A stretch of 64,000 nt of DNA, taken from contig JAXGYZ010000002.1 of assembly GCA_040772005.1 (NCBI GenBank), positions 124,001 to 188,000 on the forward strand, written 5' to 3'. This DNA is from MWBF01 sp040772005 (GTDB lineage: Bacteria; Chloroflexota; Anaerolineae; CG2-30-64-16). The translations under genes and the position numbers were made by a program. Shown here piece by piece: positions 34,211 to 42,035 of the stretch (its first letter is position 1; each line of letters begins with the position of its first letter). A model generated the notes under the pieces. That model had not been told where the DNA came from, ran no database searches, and saw only the letters and a list, made by a program, of their open reading frames with translations.

Positions 34211-36445
34211 TTACCGCCGCGGTCTGCCGCGATCCCCGCTCCGGTCGTTGAACCGGCTGCCGCCGCGGTCGCCGCCGCTGCGTGGGCCGCGATCGCCGCT
34301 CGGCCGGCCGCCGCTGGAGCCGCGGTCACGCTCGCGCGCTTCTTCGACGCTCCAGCCTTCCATGACTGCCTGGCGGCTCAACCGGATCTTGCCGGACGGA
34401 TCGATGTCCGTCACCATCACCGTGATTTCGTCGCCCAACTGCACGACTTCCTCGACGCTCGGCACGCGGTAGTCGGCCAACTGGGAGATGTGCACCATAC
34501 CGTCCTGGCCGGGCGCGATCTCGACGAACGCGCCGTAGGACTCGATGCGCACGACCTTGCCCGTGTAGATGCGGCCGAGCTTGATTTCCTCGGTCATCTT
34601 CTCGATCTCGGTCAGGGCCTGCTCGGCACCGATGCCCTCGGCACCGGAGACGAACACGGAGCCGTCATCCTCGATGTCGATCTTGACGCCGTACTGCTCC
34701 TGCAGGCTGCGAATCATTTTGCCGCCGGGGCCGATGACCTTGCCGATCTTCTCCGGATCGATGTGGGTCGTCAGGATGCGCGGGGCATGGACGGACAGGC
34801 TGCGGCGCGCCTCAGGCAGCACGGCCAGCATCTTGTCCAGGATGAACAGGCGGCCCTGGAGCGCCTGGGCCAGCGCCTCTTCGAGAATCTGGAAGGTCAG
34901 GCCGTGGATCTTGATGTCCATCTGCAGCGCGGTAATGCCGTGCGCCGTGCCCGCCACCTTGAAGTCCATGTCGCCGAGGTGGTCCTCGATGCCCTGGATG
35001 TCGCTCAGGATGGCGTAGCGCAGGCTTGCGCTGGTTACGTCACCATCCGTCACAAGGCCCATCGCGATGCCGGCGACCGGCGCCTTGATCGGCACGCCCG
35101 CATCCATGAGCGCCAGCGTGCTGCCGCAGACGGAGGCCATCGAGGTCGAGCCGTTGGAGGACAGCGCCTCAGACACGAGCCGCAGCGTGTACGGGAAGGA
35201 TTCCTGCGCCGGGATCATCGGTTCGAGCGCGCGTTCGGCCAGCGCGCCGTGGCCGATTTCGCGGCGCCGCGGGCCGCGGTTGGGCGCCACTTCGCCCGTC
35301 GAGAAGGGCGGGAAGTTGTAGTGGTGCATGTAGCGCTTGGATTCTTCGGGGCTGAGCGTGTCCAGCGATTGCGCATCGCCCGGCGTGCCGAGCGTCGCCA
35401 CGGTCAGGACCTGGGTTTCGCCGCGGGTGAACAGGCCGCTGCCATGCACGCGCGGGAGGACCCCCACCTCGACCGTGATGGGCCGGATTTCCGTGTATGC
35501 GCGCTCGTCCGGGCGCACCTTGTCGCCGAGGATGCGGTCGCGCACGACCTTCTTCTCGATGCTGTCGAACGCCGATGCCAGTGCCTTCGGGTCGTAGGTC
35601 TCGCCCAGCGCGGCGACCAGTTCGGTGTGCAGCGCCTTCATCGCGGCGGACTGCGCCTGCTTGGCGAGCGGCTGCGAGAAGATGTCGCGCATGCGGCTGC
35701 CGATCCAGGTCGAGACCGCTTCCTCGACGACCGGGTCGCTGGCGAACGCGGTGTACTCGAACTTGGGCTTGCCGATTTCGGCGCGCATGCGGTTCTGCAG
35801 CTCGATGATCGGCTGCATGGCCTCATGGCCCAGCCGCAGCGCCTCGAGCATCATGTCCTCGGGCAGCTCGTCTGCGCCCGCTTCGACCATCAGGATGGCA
35901 TCGGCGGTGCCGGCCATGCGCAGGTCGAGCGTGCTCGCGGCCATCTGCGGGACGGTCGGGTTGATGATGAACTCGCCATCCACAAAGCCTACGCGCACTG
36001 CGCCGATGGGCCCGTCCCACGGGATATCGGAGATGGTGACCGCGGCGCTGGCCGCGATGATGCCGAGGATGTCCAGGTGGAGCTCAGGATCGCGGGCCAT
36101 CGCGGTGACGATGACCTGCACCTCATTGCGCATGTCCTTCGGGAAGAGCGGGCGCAACGGACGGTCGATCAGCCGGGAAACCAGGATGGCCTGGTCGCTG
36201 GGGCGGCCTTCGCGGCGCATGAAGCTGCCAGGGATGCGGCCCGCGGCGTAGAGGCGTTCCTCGAAGTCCACGCTGAGCGGGAAGAAGTCGATGCCCTCGC
36301 GGGGCGCTGCACCACACACCGTGCCCAGCACGAGCGAGTCGCCGGAGCGCACCGTGACGGCGCCCCCGGCCAGCTTCGCCAGGCTGCCGCTCTCGATGAT
36401 AATCTCGCGGCCGCCGACGGTGACGCTGTAAGAATGTTTCTGCAT
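34211..36445 (-). CDS. pnp: polyribonucleotide nucleotidyltransferase
   Basis: 744 residues, full PNPase: two RNase PH domains (the second with GEVAPNRGPRRREIGHG and active-site VSEALSSNGSTSMASVCG), a helical domain, KH (IGKVIGPGGKMIRSL) and S1 (GRIYTGKVVRIESYGAFVEI) domains, then an Arg/Gly/Ser/Asp-rich tail. 3'-5' exoribonuclease and degradosome partner. It lies behind rpsO, the classical order, with a long leader hairpin between. Confidence 0.96.
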   Translation of the reverse strand: MQKHSYSVTVGGREIIIESGSLAKLAGGAVTVRSGDSLVLGTVCGAAPREGIDFFPLSVDFEERLYAAGRIPGSFMRREGRPSDQAILVSRLIDRPLRPLFPKDMRNEVQVIVTAMARDPELHLDILGIIAASAAVTISDIPWDGPIGAVRVGFVDGEFIINPTVPQMAASTLDLRMAGTADAILMVEAGADELPEDMMLEALRLGHEAMQPIIELQNRMRAEIGKPKFEYTAFASDPVVEEAVSTWIGSRMRDIFSQPLAKQAQSAAMKALHTELVAALGETYDPKALASAFDSIEKKVVRDRILGDKVRPDERAYTEIRPITVEVGVLPRVHGSGLFTRGETQVLTVATLGTPGDAQSLDTLSPEESKRYMHHYNFPPFSTGEVAPNRGPRRREIGHGALAERALEPMIPAQESFPYTLRLVSEALSSNGSTSMASVCGSTLALMDAGVPIKAPVAGIAMGLVTDGDVTSASLRYAILSDIQGIEDHLGDMDFKVAGTAHGITALQMDIKIHGLTFQILEEALAQALQGRLFILDKMLAVLPEARRSLSVHAPRILTTHIDPEKIGKVIGPGGKMIRSLQEQYGVKIDIEDDGSVFVSGAEGIGAEQALTEIEKMTEEIKLGRIYTGKVVRIESYGAFVEIAPGQDGMVHISQLADYRVPSVEEVVQLGDEITVMVTDIDPSGKIRLSRQAVMEGWSVEEARERDRGSSGGRPSGDRGPRSGGDRGGSRFNDRSGDRGRPRR

Positions 36446-36478
36446 GTTAACCCTTTACCTCTCTGTGATATTGTGCCG

Positions 36479-36603
36479 GAGAGGTTCAGGGACTGGGGAG
36501 TGCTGTCGAAGTCGTTGCTGCGGAGCTTACGCGCTACGCGCCGGCGTGTAAGCTCCGCAGGAGCGACGCCCTCGACCCCACTCCCCAATTCCTGCGCCTC
36601 TCA
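36479..36603 (-). promoter_or_regulatory. long leader hairpin upstream of pnp
   Basis: About 50-base arms with bulges: GAGAGG/CCTCTC, CTGGGGAGTG/CACTCCCCA, TGTCGA/TCGAC, GTCGTTGCTGCGGAGCTTAC / GTAAGCTCCGCAGGAGCGAC. It ends 34 bases before the pnp ATG. Enteric pnp mRNA carries a comparable RNase III-cut hairpin for autoregulation. The 331-bp gap also has a small GCTGTAGC/GCTACAGC hairpin at 36637-36655. Confidence 0.55.
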
Positions 36604-36699
36604 ACGGCGGTGCCCTCACTTTGTTCGAGTCTATGCGCTGTAGCTTCGCTACAGCCTGTAGAACCAGAGCTCAGTTAAGGCTTGACACTAAATGCCAAA

Positions 36700-36729
36700 C
36701 GAGTAGATACGACAGATCGTATCTACTCG
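36700..36729. terminator. terminator or processing hairpin after rpsO
   Basis: CGAGTAGATACGA / TCGTATCTACTCG with loop CAGA (13-bp perfect); the minus-strand tail is TTTGGCATTTAG. Partial termination between rpsO and pnp is likely. Confidence 0.65.
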
Positions 36730-36776
36730 TCCATAGTACGGCTTACGATGTGCGCTTATGCGATGCAATCTGAGCG

Positions 36777-37046
36777 TTATTTCCGCAAGCCCAGCCGCAC
36801 AATCAGTTCCTTGTAGCGATCGGGGTCCTTTGCGCTGAGGTACGCCAGATGGCGGCGGCGCTGGCCGACCAGCTTGAGCAAGCCGCGGCGAGAAGATTGA
36901 TCCTGCTTGTGCGTCTTCAGATGATCAATCAGCGAGTTGATGCGAGTCGTGAGAATCGCAACCTGCACCTCAGGCGACCCCGTATCACTGTCGTGTACGT
37001 GGTATTCCTGAATGATGGCATCCTTTTCGTTCTTCGACAGAGCCAT
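36777..37046 (-). CDS. rpsO: 30S ribosomal protein S15
   Basis: 89 residues, exact family length. Motifs HDSDTGSPEVQVA, LTTRINSLIDHLKTHKQDQSSRRGLL split over the centre, and VGQRRRHLAYL are characteristic. Binds 16S rRNA early in 30S assembly. ATG 37046 with AGGAGT ribosome site. Confidence 0.97.
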   Translation of the reverse strand: MALSKNEKDAIIQEYHVHDSDTGSPEVQVAILTTRINSLIDHLKTHKQDQSSRRGLLKLVGQRRRHLAYLSAKDPDRYKELIVRLGLRK

Positions 37047-37126
37047 GGAACACACTCCTTAATGGATGTGACCGAGACACCGCTGGAATACCGAGGCGCA
37101 TGTCCCAGTCGGGCATTACGGGTTGG

Positions 37127-37155
37127 AGTATATCACGGGAGACGGAATGGAGCAA
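37127..37155 (-). promoter_or_regulatory. rpsO-pnp promoter
   Basis: Minus strand: TTGCTC (37155-37150), 17-bp spacer, TATACT (37132-37127). The leader to rpsO would be about 75 nt. Confidence 0.6.
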
Positions 37156-37187
37156 GTTAGGGCTGCGCTTCTGCCGCAGGGCCGGTT

Positions 37188-37997
37188 TCAGAGCCGGGCA
37201 TAGCGGTCGAAGCCGCCCTCGCTGGCAATGGTCTGGCCGGTAATCCAGCGCGCGTGGTCGCTGTGGAGGAACTGTACGAGCCGCGCCGCGTCATCCGGCA
37301 GCCCCCAGCGGCCGGCGGGGAACAGCCGTGTGACCTCGTCGTAGACCGGGCCGGTCAGGTAGCCGGTGTCCGTGGGCCCCGGATTAATACAGTTCACCCG
37401 GATCTGCCGGGGCGCCAGCGCCGCGGCGGCCTGGCTGCACAACCCCCGGATGGCTTCCTTCGACACGGCATACGCAATCTCCGAGATCATCGGCCCGAGA
37501 TACTGCCCGCTGGTGAACAGGGTGATGGCCCCGCCCGCCGCGGCGATCTGCCCGGCAAAGGCCTGGATCATCAGCATGGCCGCGCGCACGTTGACAGCCA
37601 GGTGCGCATCGATGTGTTCGGCGGTCCAATCACCCAGCGGCGCATGGGTGGAATAGGCGTGGTTGAGCACCAGGCCGTCCAGGCTGCCCAACCGGGCAGC
37701 GGCTTCGGCCACCACCCGCGCGGGTGCGTCGGGCTGTGCCAGGTCGGAAGGCGTCAGTGCGACGACCGTCAGCCCCGCCGCCGCCAGCTCCGCAACGAAG
37801 TCGTGCGTCCAGTCCTGTGCCGCATCGGGGTACTGCAATGCGGCATCGTAGTCTGCATGGCCGTGGACCGCAACCGCTGCCCCGGCCGCTGCGCAGCGCC
37901 GGGCGATGGCCGCACCGATGCCCAGCGACCGGCTCACACCGGTGACGAGGATGTGCCGGCCCTGCAACGACAGGGAAGTATTCGTATCGTGTTCCAC
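37188..37997 (-). CDS. short-chain dehydrogenase/reductase
   Basis: 269 residues. NAD(P) site HILVTGVSRSLGIGAAIA, N-terminal of FabG/FabI-like SDRs; catalytic Tyr/Lys in AYAVSKEAIRGLC and the NPGPTDTGYLTGPV loop. The substrate cannot be told; the family includes 3-ketoacyl and sugar reductases. GTG start 37997 touches the edge of repeat copy 2. Confidence 0.85.
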   Translation of the reverse strand: MEHDTNTSLSLQGRHILVTGVSRSLGIGAAIARRCAAAGAAVAVHGHADYDAALQYPDAAQDWTHDFVAELAAAGLTVVALTPSDLAQPDAPARVVAEAAARLGSLDGLVLNHAYSTHAPLGDWTAEHIDAHLAVNVRAAMLMIQAFAGQIAAAGGAITLFTSGQYLGPMISEIAYAVSKEAIRGLCSQAAAALAPRQIRVNCINPGPTDTGYLTGPVYDEVTRLFPAGRWGLPDDAARLVQFLHSDHARWITGQTIASEGGFDRYARL

Positions 37998-38127
37998 TAA
38001 ACCGACTCCAGAGTGAGTACCGCAGTCAGAACTGAGACAGGATTAACAGGATTGACGGGATTACTCCTGTAAATCCTGTCAATCCTGTCCAGAATCGCCT
38101 CTGGTTTTCACATTGGACTGAGTATAG
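37997..38127 (+). repeat. 130-bp dispersed repeat, copy 2
   Basis: Same sequence family as 1463-1593. It lies downstream of rlmD and directly upstream of the SDR gene and includes its 5' flank. Confidence 0.9.
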
Positions 38128-38151
38128 AACGTTGCCATTCTTAAACGATTT

Positions 38152-39405
38152 CTAGACCCGTTCGATTTTGACGACGCACTCGACGTGAAATGTCTGCGGG
38201 AACAGGTCCACCGGCTGCACCTCGACGATGCGATAGCCGGCCGCGTGCAGATGCTCGACATCGCGGGCCAGGCTGGCCGGGTCACACGAGATGTAGACCA
38301 TGCGCCGCGGGCCGAGCGCAGCGAGGTCGCGCAGCACCGCCGGCCCGGCCCCCGCGCGCGGCGGGTCCAGGATCACCAGGTCGGCGCGCTGCCCCCCGGC
38401 CAGCAGTGCGGGCAGCACCTCTTCGACCGCGCCCTCGTGGAGGCTGGCGTTGAGCAGCTTACCTGCATTGAAGGCGAAATCCTCGCATGCGGAGGGAGAT
38501 CCCTCGATGCCGATGACCTCTGCCACTTGCCCGGCCAGCGCCAGCGCAAACAGGCCCGCGCCGCAGTATGCATCCAGCAGGATGTCGCCCGGCTGCGGGT
38601 CCGCGTAGGCGGTCACGATATCTACGAGCGCGGCCGCCGCGGCCGTGTTGACCTGGAAGAAGCTCTCCGCGGAGACGCGATAGTGCCGCCCGTTGACTTC
38701 TTCCGTGATGAACGGCTCGCCAATCAGCGGGCGCAGGCCGGCCGGCGTCTTGAGCGCGCAGGCCGCGGGCAGGTCCAGCTCCAGTTCCAGCGCCTCATCG
38801 CCCGCAGTCTCGAACAGGATCAGCGCATCGCCGGTGTTCAGCCCCGCGCGCAGGCTCACGCCCGTCAGTGCGGGTTCAGCCAGGTCGAGCGCCGCGTGCA
38901 GCTCGTCCAGCCGGTCTGCCAGGAGCAGGCAGCGGTCCACCGCGATGAGGTCGTGCGAGGCCGTGCGGCGGAAGCTCAACCGGCCCTCTGCATCCAGCGC
39001 GAACTGCGCATGGTTACGGTAGCCGTAGTCGAGGAAACGACTCTCGTCGGCAGGGTCGGCCATCACTACGATGTCCGCCACCGGCGGGTCGGCGAGGCGA
39101 CCCAGGCGGCGGAGCTGGTCGGTGACGATGGCCTGCTTGAGCTCGGCCTGGCGCTCGTACCGGATGTGCTGCCACTGGCAGCCGCCACACTGGCCGGGGC
39201 CGAAATAGGGGCAGGGCGGCTCGATGCGGTCGGGGCTGGCCGCCAGCACTTCGACCAGGCGGCCGCGCGCCCAACGCTCCTTCTCCTCGACGACCTCGAC
39301 GCGCACGCGCTCGCCGGGGACAGTGTAGGGGACAAACACGGCCTTGCCCTGGTGGCGGCCGATGCCTTCGCCGCCGTGCGCCATCGCGTCAATCAAAATG
39401 TCCAC
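38152..39405 (-). CDS. rlmD: 23S rRNA (uracil-C5)-methyltransferase RlmD/RumA family
   Basis: 417 residues. N-terminal TRAM domain (GKAVFVPYTVPGERVRVEV), 4Fe-4S motif CPYFGPGQCGGCQWQH, and the SAM-methyltransferase with DAYCGAGLFALALA, LDPPRAG and the catalytic Cys in YISCDPASLARD. Methylates U1939-type uridines of 23S rRNA; substrate specificity within the TrmA/RlmCD group is inferred. GTG start at 39405. The gene is bracketed by inverted repeat copies 2 and 3. Confidence 0.92.
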   Translation of the reverse strand: MDILIDAMAHGGEGIGRHQGKAVFVPYTVPGERVRVEVVEEKERWARGRLVEVLAASPDRIEPPCPYFGPGQCGGCQWQHIRYERQAELKQAIVTDQLRRLGRLADPPVADIVVMADPADESRFLDYGYRNHAQFALDAEGRLSFRRTASHDLIAVDRCLLLADRLDELHAALDLAEPALTGVSLRAGLNTGDALILFETAGDEALELELDLPAACALKTPAGLRPLIGEPFITEEVNGRHYRVSAESFFQVNTAAAAALVDIVTAYADPQPGDILLDAYCGAGLFALALAGQVAEVIGIEGSPSACEDFAFNAGKLLNASLHEGAVEEVLPALLAGGQRADLVILDPPRAGAGPAVLRDLAALGPRRMVYISCDPASLARDVEHLHAAGYRIVEVQPVDLFPQTFHVECVVKIERV

Positions 39406-39418
39406 GTTATTGGGCCCT

Positions 39419-39546
39419 CTATACTCAGTCCAATGTGAAAACCAGAGACGATTCTGGACAGGATTGACAGGATTTACAGGAGTAATCCCGTCAATCCTGT
39501 CAATCCTGTCTCAGTTCTGACCGCGGTACTCACTCTGGAATCGGTT
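39419..39546 (-). repeat. 130-bp dispersed repeat, copy 3 (inverted)
   Basis: Reverse-complement copy of the 1463-1593 element. It lies 13 bp upstream of rlmD and four bases downstream of the PPDK_N-like gene. Confidence 0.9.
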
Positions 39547-39549
39547 TTC

Positions 39550-41883
39550 TCATGCGTTGCGCGGTCGCGTCAGGAAGGCCACGGCCCGCCCTTCGTCGCC
39601 GCTCATCACCAGTTCCAGCACGCGGCCGCCGGTGGTTGCGGGTACGTCAATGACCTTCACGAATTCCGCGAATCCGGCATCCCTGGGCAGCAGCGCGGGC
39701 AGCGCGTTCACCGCAGTCTCGAAGAACTTGTGGTTGAATGGGTTGCCTGGATCGCCGGGGAAGATTGCCAGCGGGTAGATGCGGGCCTCGACGAGGTCCT
39801 GGAAAAAGTGCGTGCCATATGACAGGGCGGGCCGGTTGCGGCCCTGGCTCCAACTGATTTCGACCAGGGCGCGTGTGTTGTAGAAATCGGCATAGCCCAC
39901 CTTCAGCCCCAGGTCCGGGCTGGAACTGCCCCATCGCCCCGGCCCCATCATGATGAAGGTCTGCCCTTCGAGCCGCTGGTTCAACCGGCTCATCAGCCGG
40001 CCCAGCTCCAGCTTCTGGCTCGGTGAGGCGCGGTTATACTGCTCCGGGGCCACGTAGATGATGTTGGTGATATTCTCGACGCGGCCGGTGGGCACGAGCT
40101 TCTCCGTTCCGAAGATGATATCCGCCTCCGGCAGGCGGTCGGGAAAGTGGATTTGCTCCGTGTCGACCTCACCAGCATAGGGGCGACACTGCAAGAGGTG
40201 GAGGGTCACGCCGGGTCGCGGATACTCAGAACCGATTTCTGCCGTGAACTCGATATCCACCGGGCGGTTGTAACTGACTTCGAGCGCCTTCAGCACATTG
40301 CGCAGGTGCGTCGCAAAGGCAGTTTGCTTCAGCAGCCCGTCCAGCGTGATGACGAGCGAACGGCTGTCCAGCCCGGCCGTCATGGCGACCAGCGGGCCGA
40401 TGAAGTCGTCCTTGTATTGCGATGCCAGCAAGCGCAGGGTCGGATAATCCGCGGCCAGCACCTCGCTCACGGGCCGGGTGACGAGCTGGTTCTCCTTCAG
40501 GTCGATGACATCCATGTAGTATTGCGAGTAGTGCTTGACCTCGCGCGCGCCGGCCTCCGGCCGCAGCGTGGGATGGCTGAGGGCCACCATGCGCGGATAG
40601 TCTTCCCCGACGCGCTCCACCGCGCGCGTGCCCAGCCCCACGACCAGCCGCGTGAAGCCCTCTTCGCGGCGCAGCTTGGGGCTCCACACGAACGGGTTCC
40701 GGCTGTAGGCGACCCCGGCGACTGGCGGGAAATACATATCCCGGTAGCGGCTGCCCTGCACCACCTGGATGAGCACTGCCATGCGCTCGTCGTAATCCAG
40801 GACATTGTGCTGCTTGCGATAGAGCAGCACATGGGGATTGTAGATGCTGGCATACACCCGGCGGATGGCGTTACAGAGCTCCTCCAGGTTCTCCTCGGGT
40901 GTACCCTGGTTCGGGCAGAACACGCTTTCGTACATGCCGGCAAACGAAACGTCGAAGTTATCTTCGAGCAGGCTGGAGGAACGGACGATCAAGGGCTGAC
41001 CGTGAACCGCATCCAGCAGGTCGCGGAAGTCATCCAGGGTGCTGCTGGGGAAGCGGCCGCGAGCATAGGCCTCTTGCAACACAGGATATTCGCGCTCGAT
41101 CTGGTCGAGCGGCTTGTACTTCTGGTTGAGATAGTTCGTCAGTTCGTTGAGCTCCATGAAGTCATAGCTCACGTCTGCGCCGACGAAGTAGGTTTCGGGG
41201 ATCACAAACCGGATTTGCTCGCACGTTTCGCAGAAGCGATCCAGGCTGGCTTGCAGGATCTTCCACGCCAGCACGAGGCCCGCAGCCTTACCGCCGATCT
41301 TGCCCCGGCCTGCACGGTGATTGCGAATCCACTTCAGGTCCTCGAAAGTGAGGTACTCCTTCGCTACCCGCACAAACCCCAGTTCATCGCTGATGAGTGC
41401 CTTGATCAGGACGACCTTCGTCTCCTGCATGTGGTGGTGGACCTGGGCCAGTTCTTCCGGCGGCAGCGCGGCGAAGCCCTCCATCTGCTGGAAGAGGACT
41501 TCCATGGAGGCCATTTCCGGGTTGAAGCTGAGCACCTGCTCGGCAGTGGGCCGTTCGTGCAGCACCCCGTGGGCCAGCTCCTCGAAGAGCTGTGGGCTGA
41601 GGTTGTAGGCCCAGTAGAACTCGGTCAGGCTGTCGCGTATCTTGGACAGCCGCCGTTCCCAGACCTCGCTCGATTCCTCGATATACGGGTTCGTGATGCC
41701 CTCGCGGCGCTGCGACTGCCGCGCTTTTTCGCGCACCTCATTTTCGAAGTGCTGCTTGTTCAGCACGCCGCGGCGGTACATCTCCTCGCGCATGCGCTCG
41801 CGCATCACATCGCCCAGGATCGGGTACTGGCCGAGCATCATCTGCAGGCGGTGCAGTTTCGGGATGTGGCGGTCTTCAGGCAT
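39550..41883 (-). CDS. PEP/pyruvate-binding (PPDK_N-like) protein
   Basis: 777 residues. The centre has the ATP-grasp hallmark of PPDK_N: KIGGKAAGLVLAWKIL, PLIVRSSSLLEDNFDVSFAG and a later VDIEFTAEIG ... LLQCRPY. The phosphohistidine and PEP TIM-barrel domains of PEP synthase are missing; instead there is an N-terminal 200-residue helical domain and a C-terminal domain (TFIMMGPGRWGSSSPDLGL). It may be a nucleotide-dependent phosphotransferase of unknown substrate. ATG 41883 has GGGAG upstream. Confidence 0.75.
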   Translation of the reverse strand: MPEDRHIPKLHRLQMMLGQYPILGDVMRERMREEMYRRGVLNKQHFENEVREKARQSQRREGITNPYIEESSEVWERRLSKIRDSLTEFYWAYNLSPQLFEELAHGVLHERPTAEQVLSFNPEMASMEVLFQQMEGFAALPPEELAQVHHHMQETKVVLIKALISDELGFVRVAKEYLTFEDLKWIRNHRAGRGKIGGKAAGLVLAWKILQASLDRFCETCEQIRFVIPETYFVGADVSYDFMELNELTNYLNQKYKPLDQIEREYPVLQEAYARGRFPSSTLDDFRDLLDAVHGQPLIVRSSSLLEDNFDVSFAGMYESVFCPNQGTPEENLEELCNAIRRVYASIYNPHVLLYRKQHNVLDYDERMAVLIQVVQGSRYRDMYFPPVAGVAYSRNPFVWSPKLRREEGFTRLVVGLGTRAVERVGEDYPRMVALSHPTLRPEAGAREVKHYSQYYMDVIDLKENQLVTRPVSEVLAADYPTLRLLASQYKDDFIGPLVAMTAGLDSRSLVITLDGLLKQTAFATHLRNVLKALEVSYNRPVDIEFTAEIGSEYPRPGVTLHLLQCRPYAGEVDTEQIHFPDRLPEADIIFGTEKLVPTGRVENITNIIYVAPEQYNRASPSQKLELGRLMSRLNQRLEGQTFIMMGPGRWGSSSPDLGLKVGYADFYNTRALVEISWSQGRNRPALSYGTHFFQDLVEARIYPLAIFPGDPGNPFNHKFFETAVNALPALLPRDAGFAEFVKVIDVPATTGGRVLELVMSGDEGRAVAFLTRPRNA

Positions 41884-41923
41884 ACGGGCTCCCTTGTGGC
41901 CGGGCTGGGTGCTATAGCGTGAA

Positions 41924-41952
41924 AGTATAATCCGTTCCCGCAGCATCGGCAA
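41924..41952 (-). promoter_or_regulatory. promoter of the PPDK_N-like gene
   Basis: Minus strand: TTGCCG (41952-41947), 17-bp spacer, TATACT (41929-41924), leader of about 34 nt. Confidence 0.6.
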
Positions 41953-42035
41953 GCACCCCTGCGTCCCGTTTGCCGAAGTTCAGCGTCCGGCGCGACAATG
42001 CACCCGACACTTCACACCGCGAGCCGCTACCCTCA

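Noticed and set aside
34187..36643. 818-codon plus-strand frame opposite pnp
   Set aside because: Antisense shadow of pnp; the minus-strand protein is a textbook PNPase.
1463..39546. IS element or transposon at the 130-bp repeats
   Set aside because: No transposase frame is present at any copy and no target-site duplication could be made out; only a non-autonomous element remains possible.
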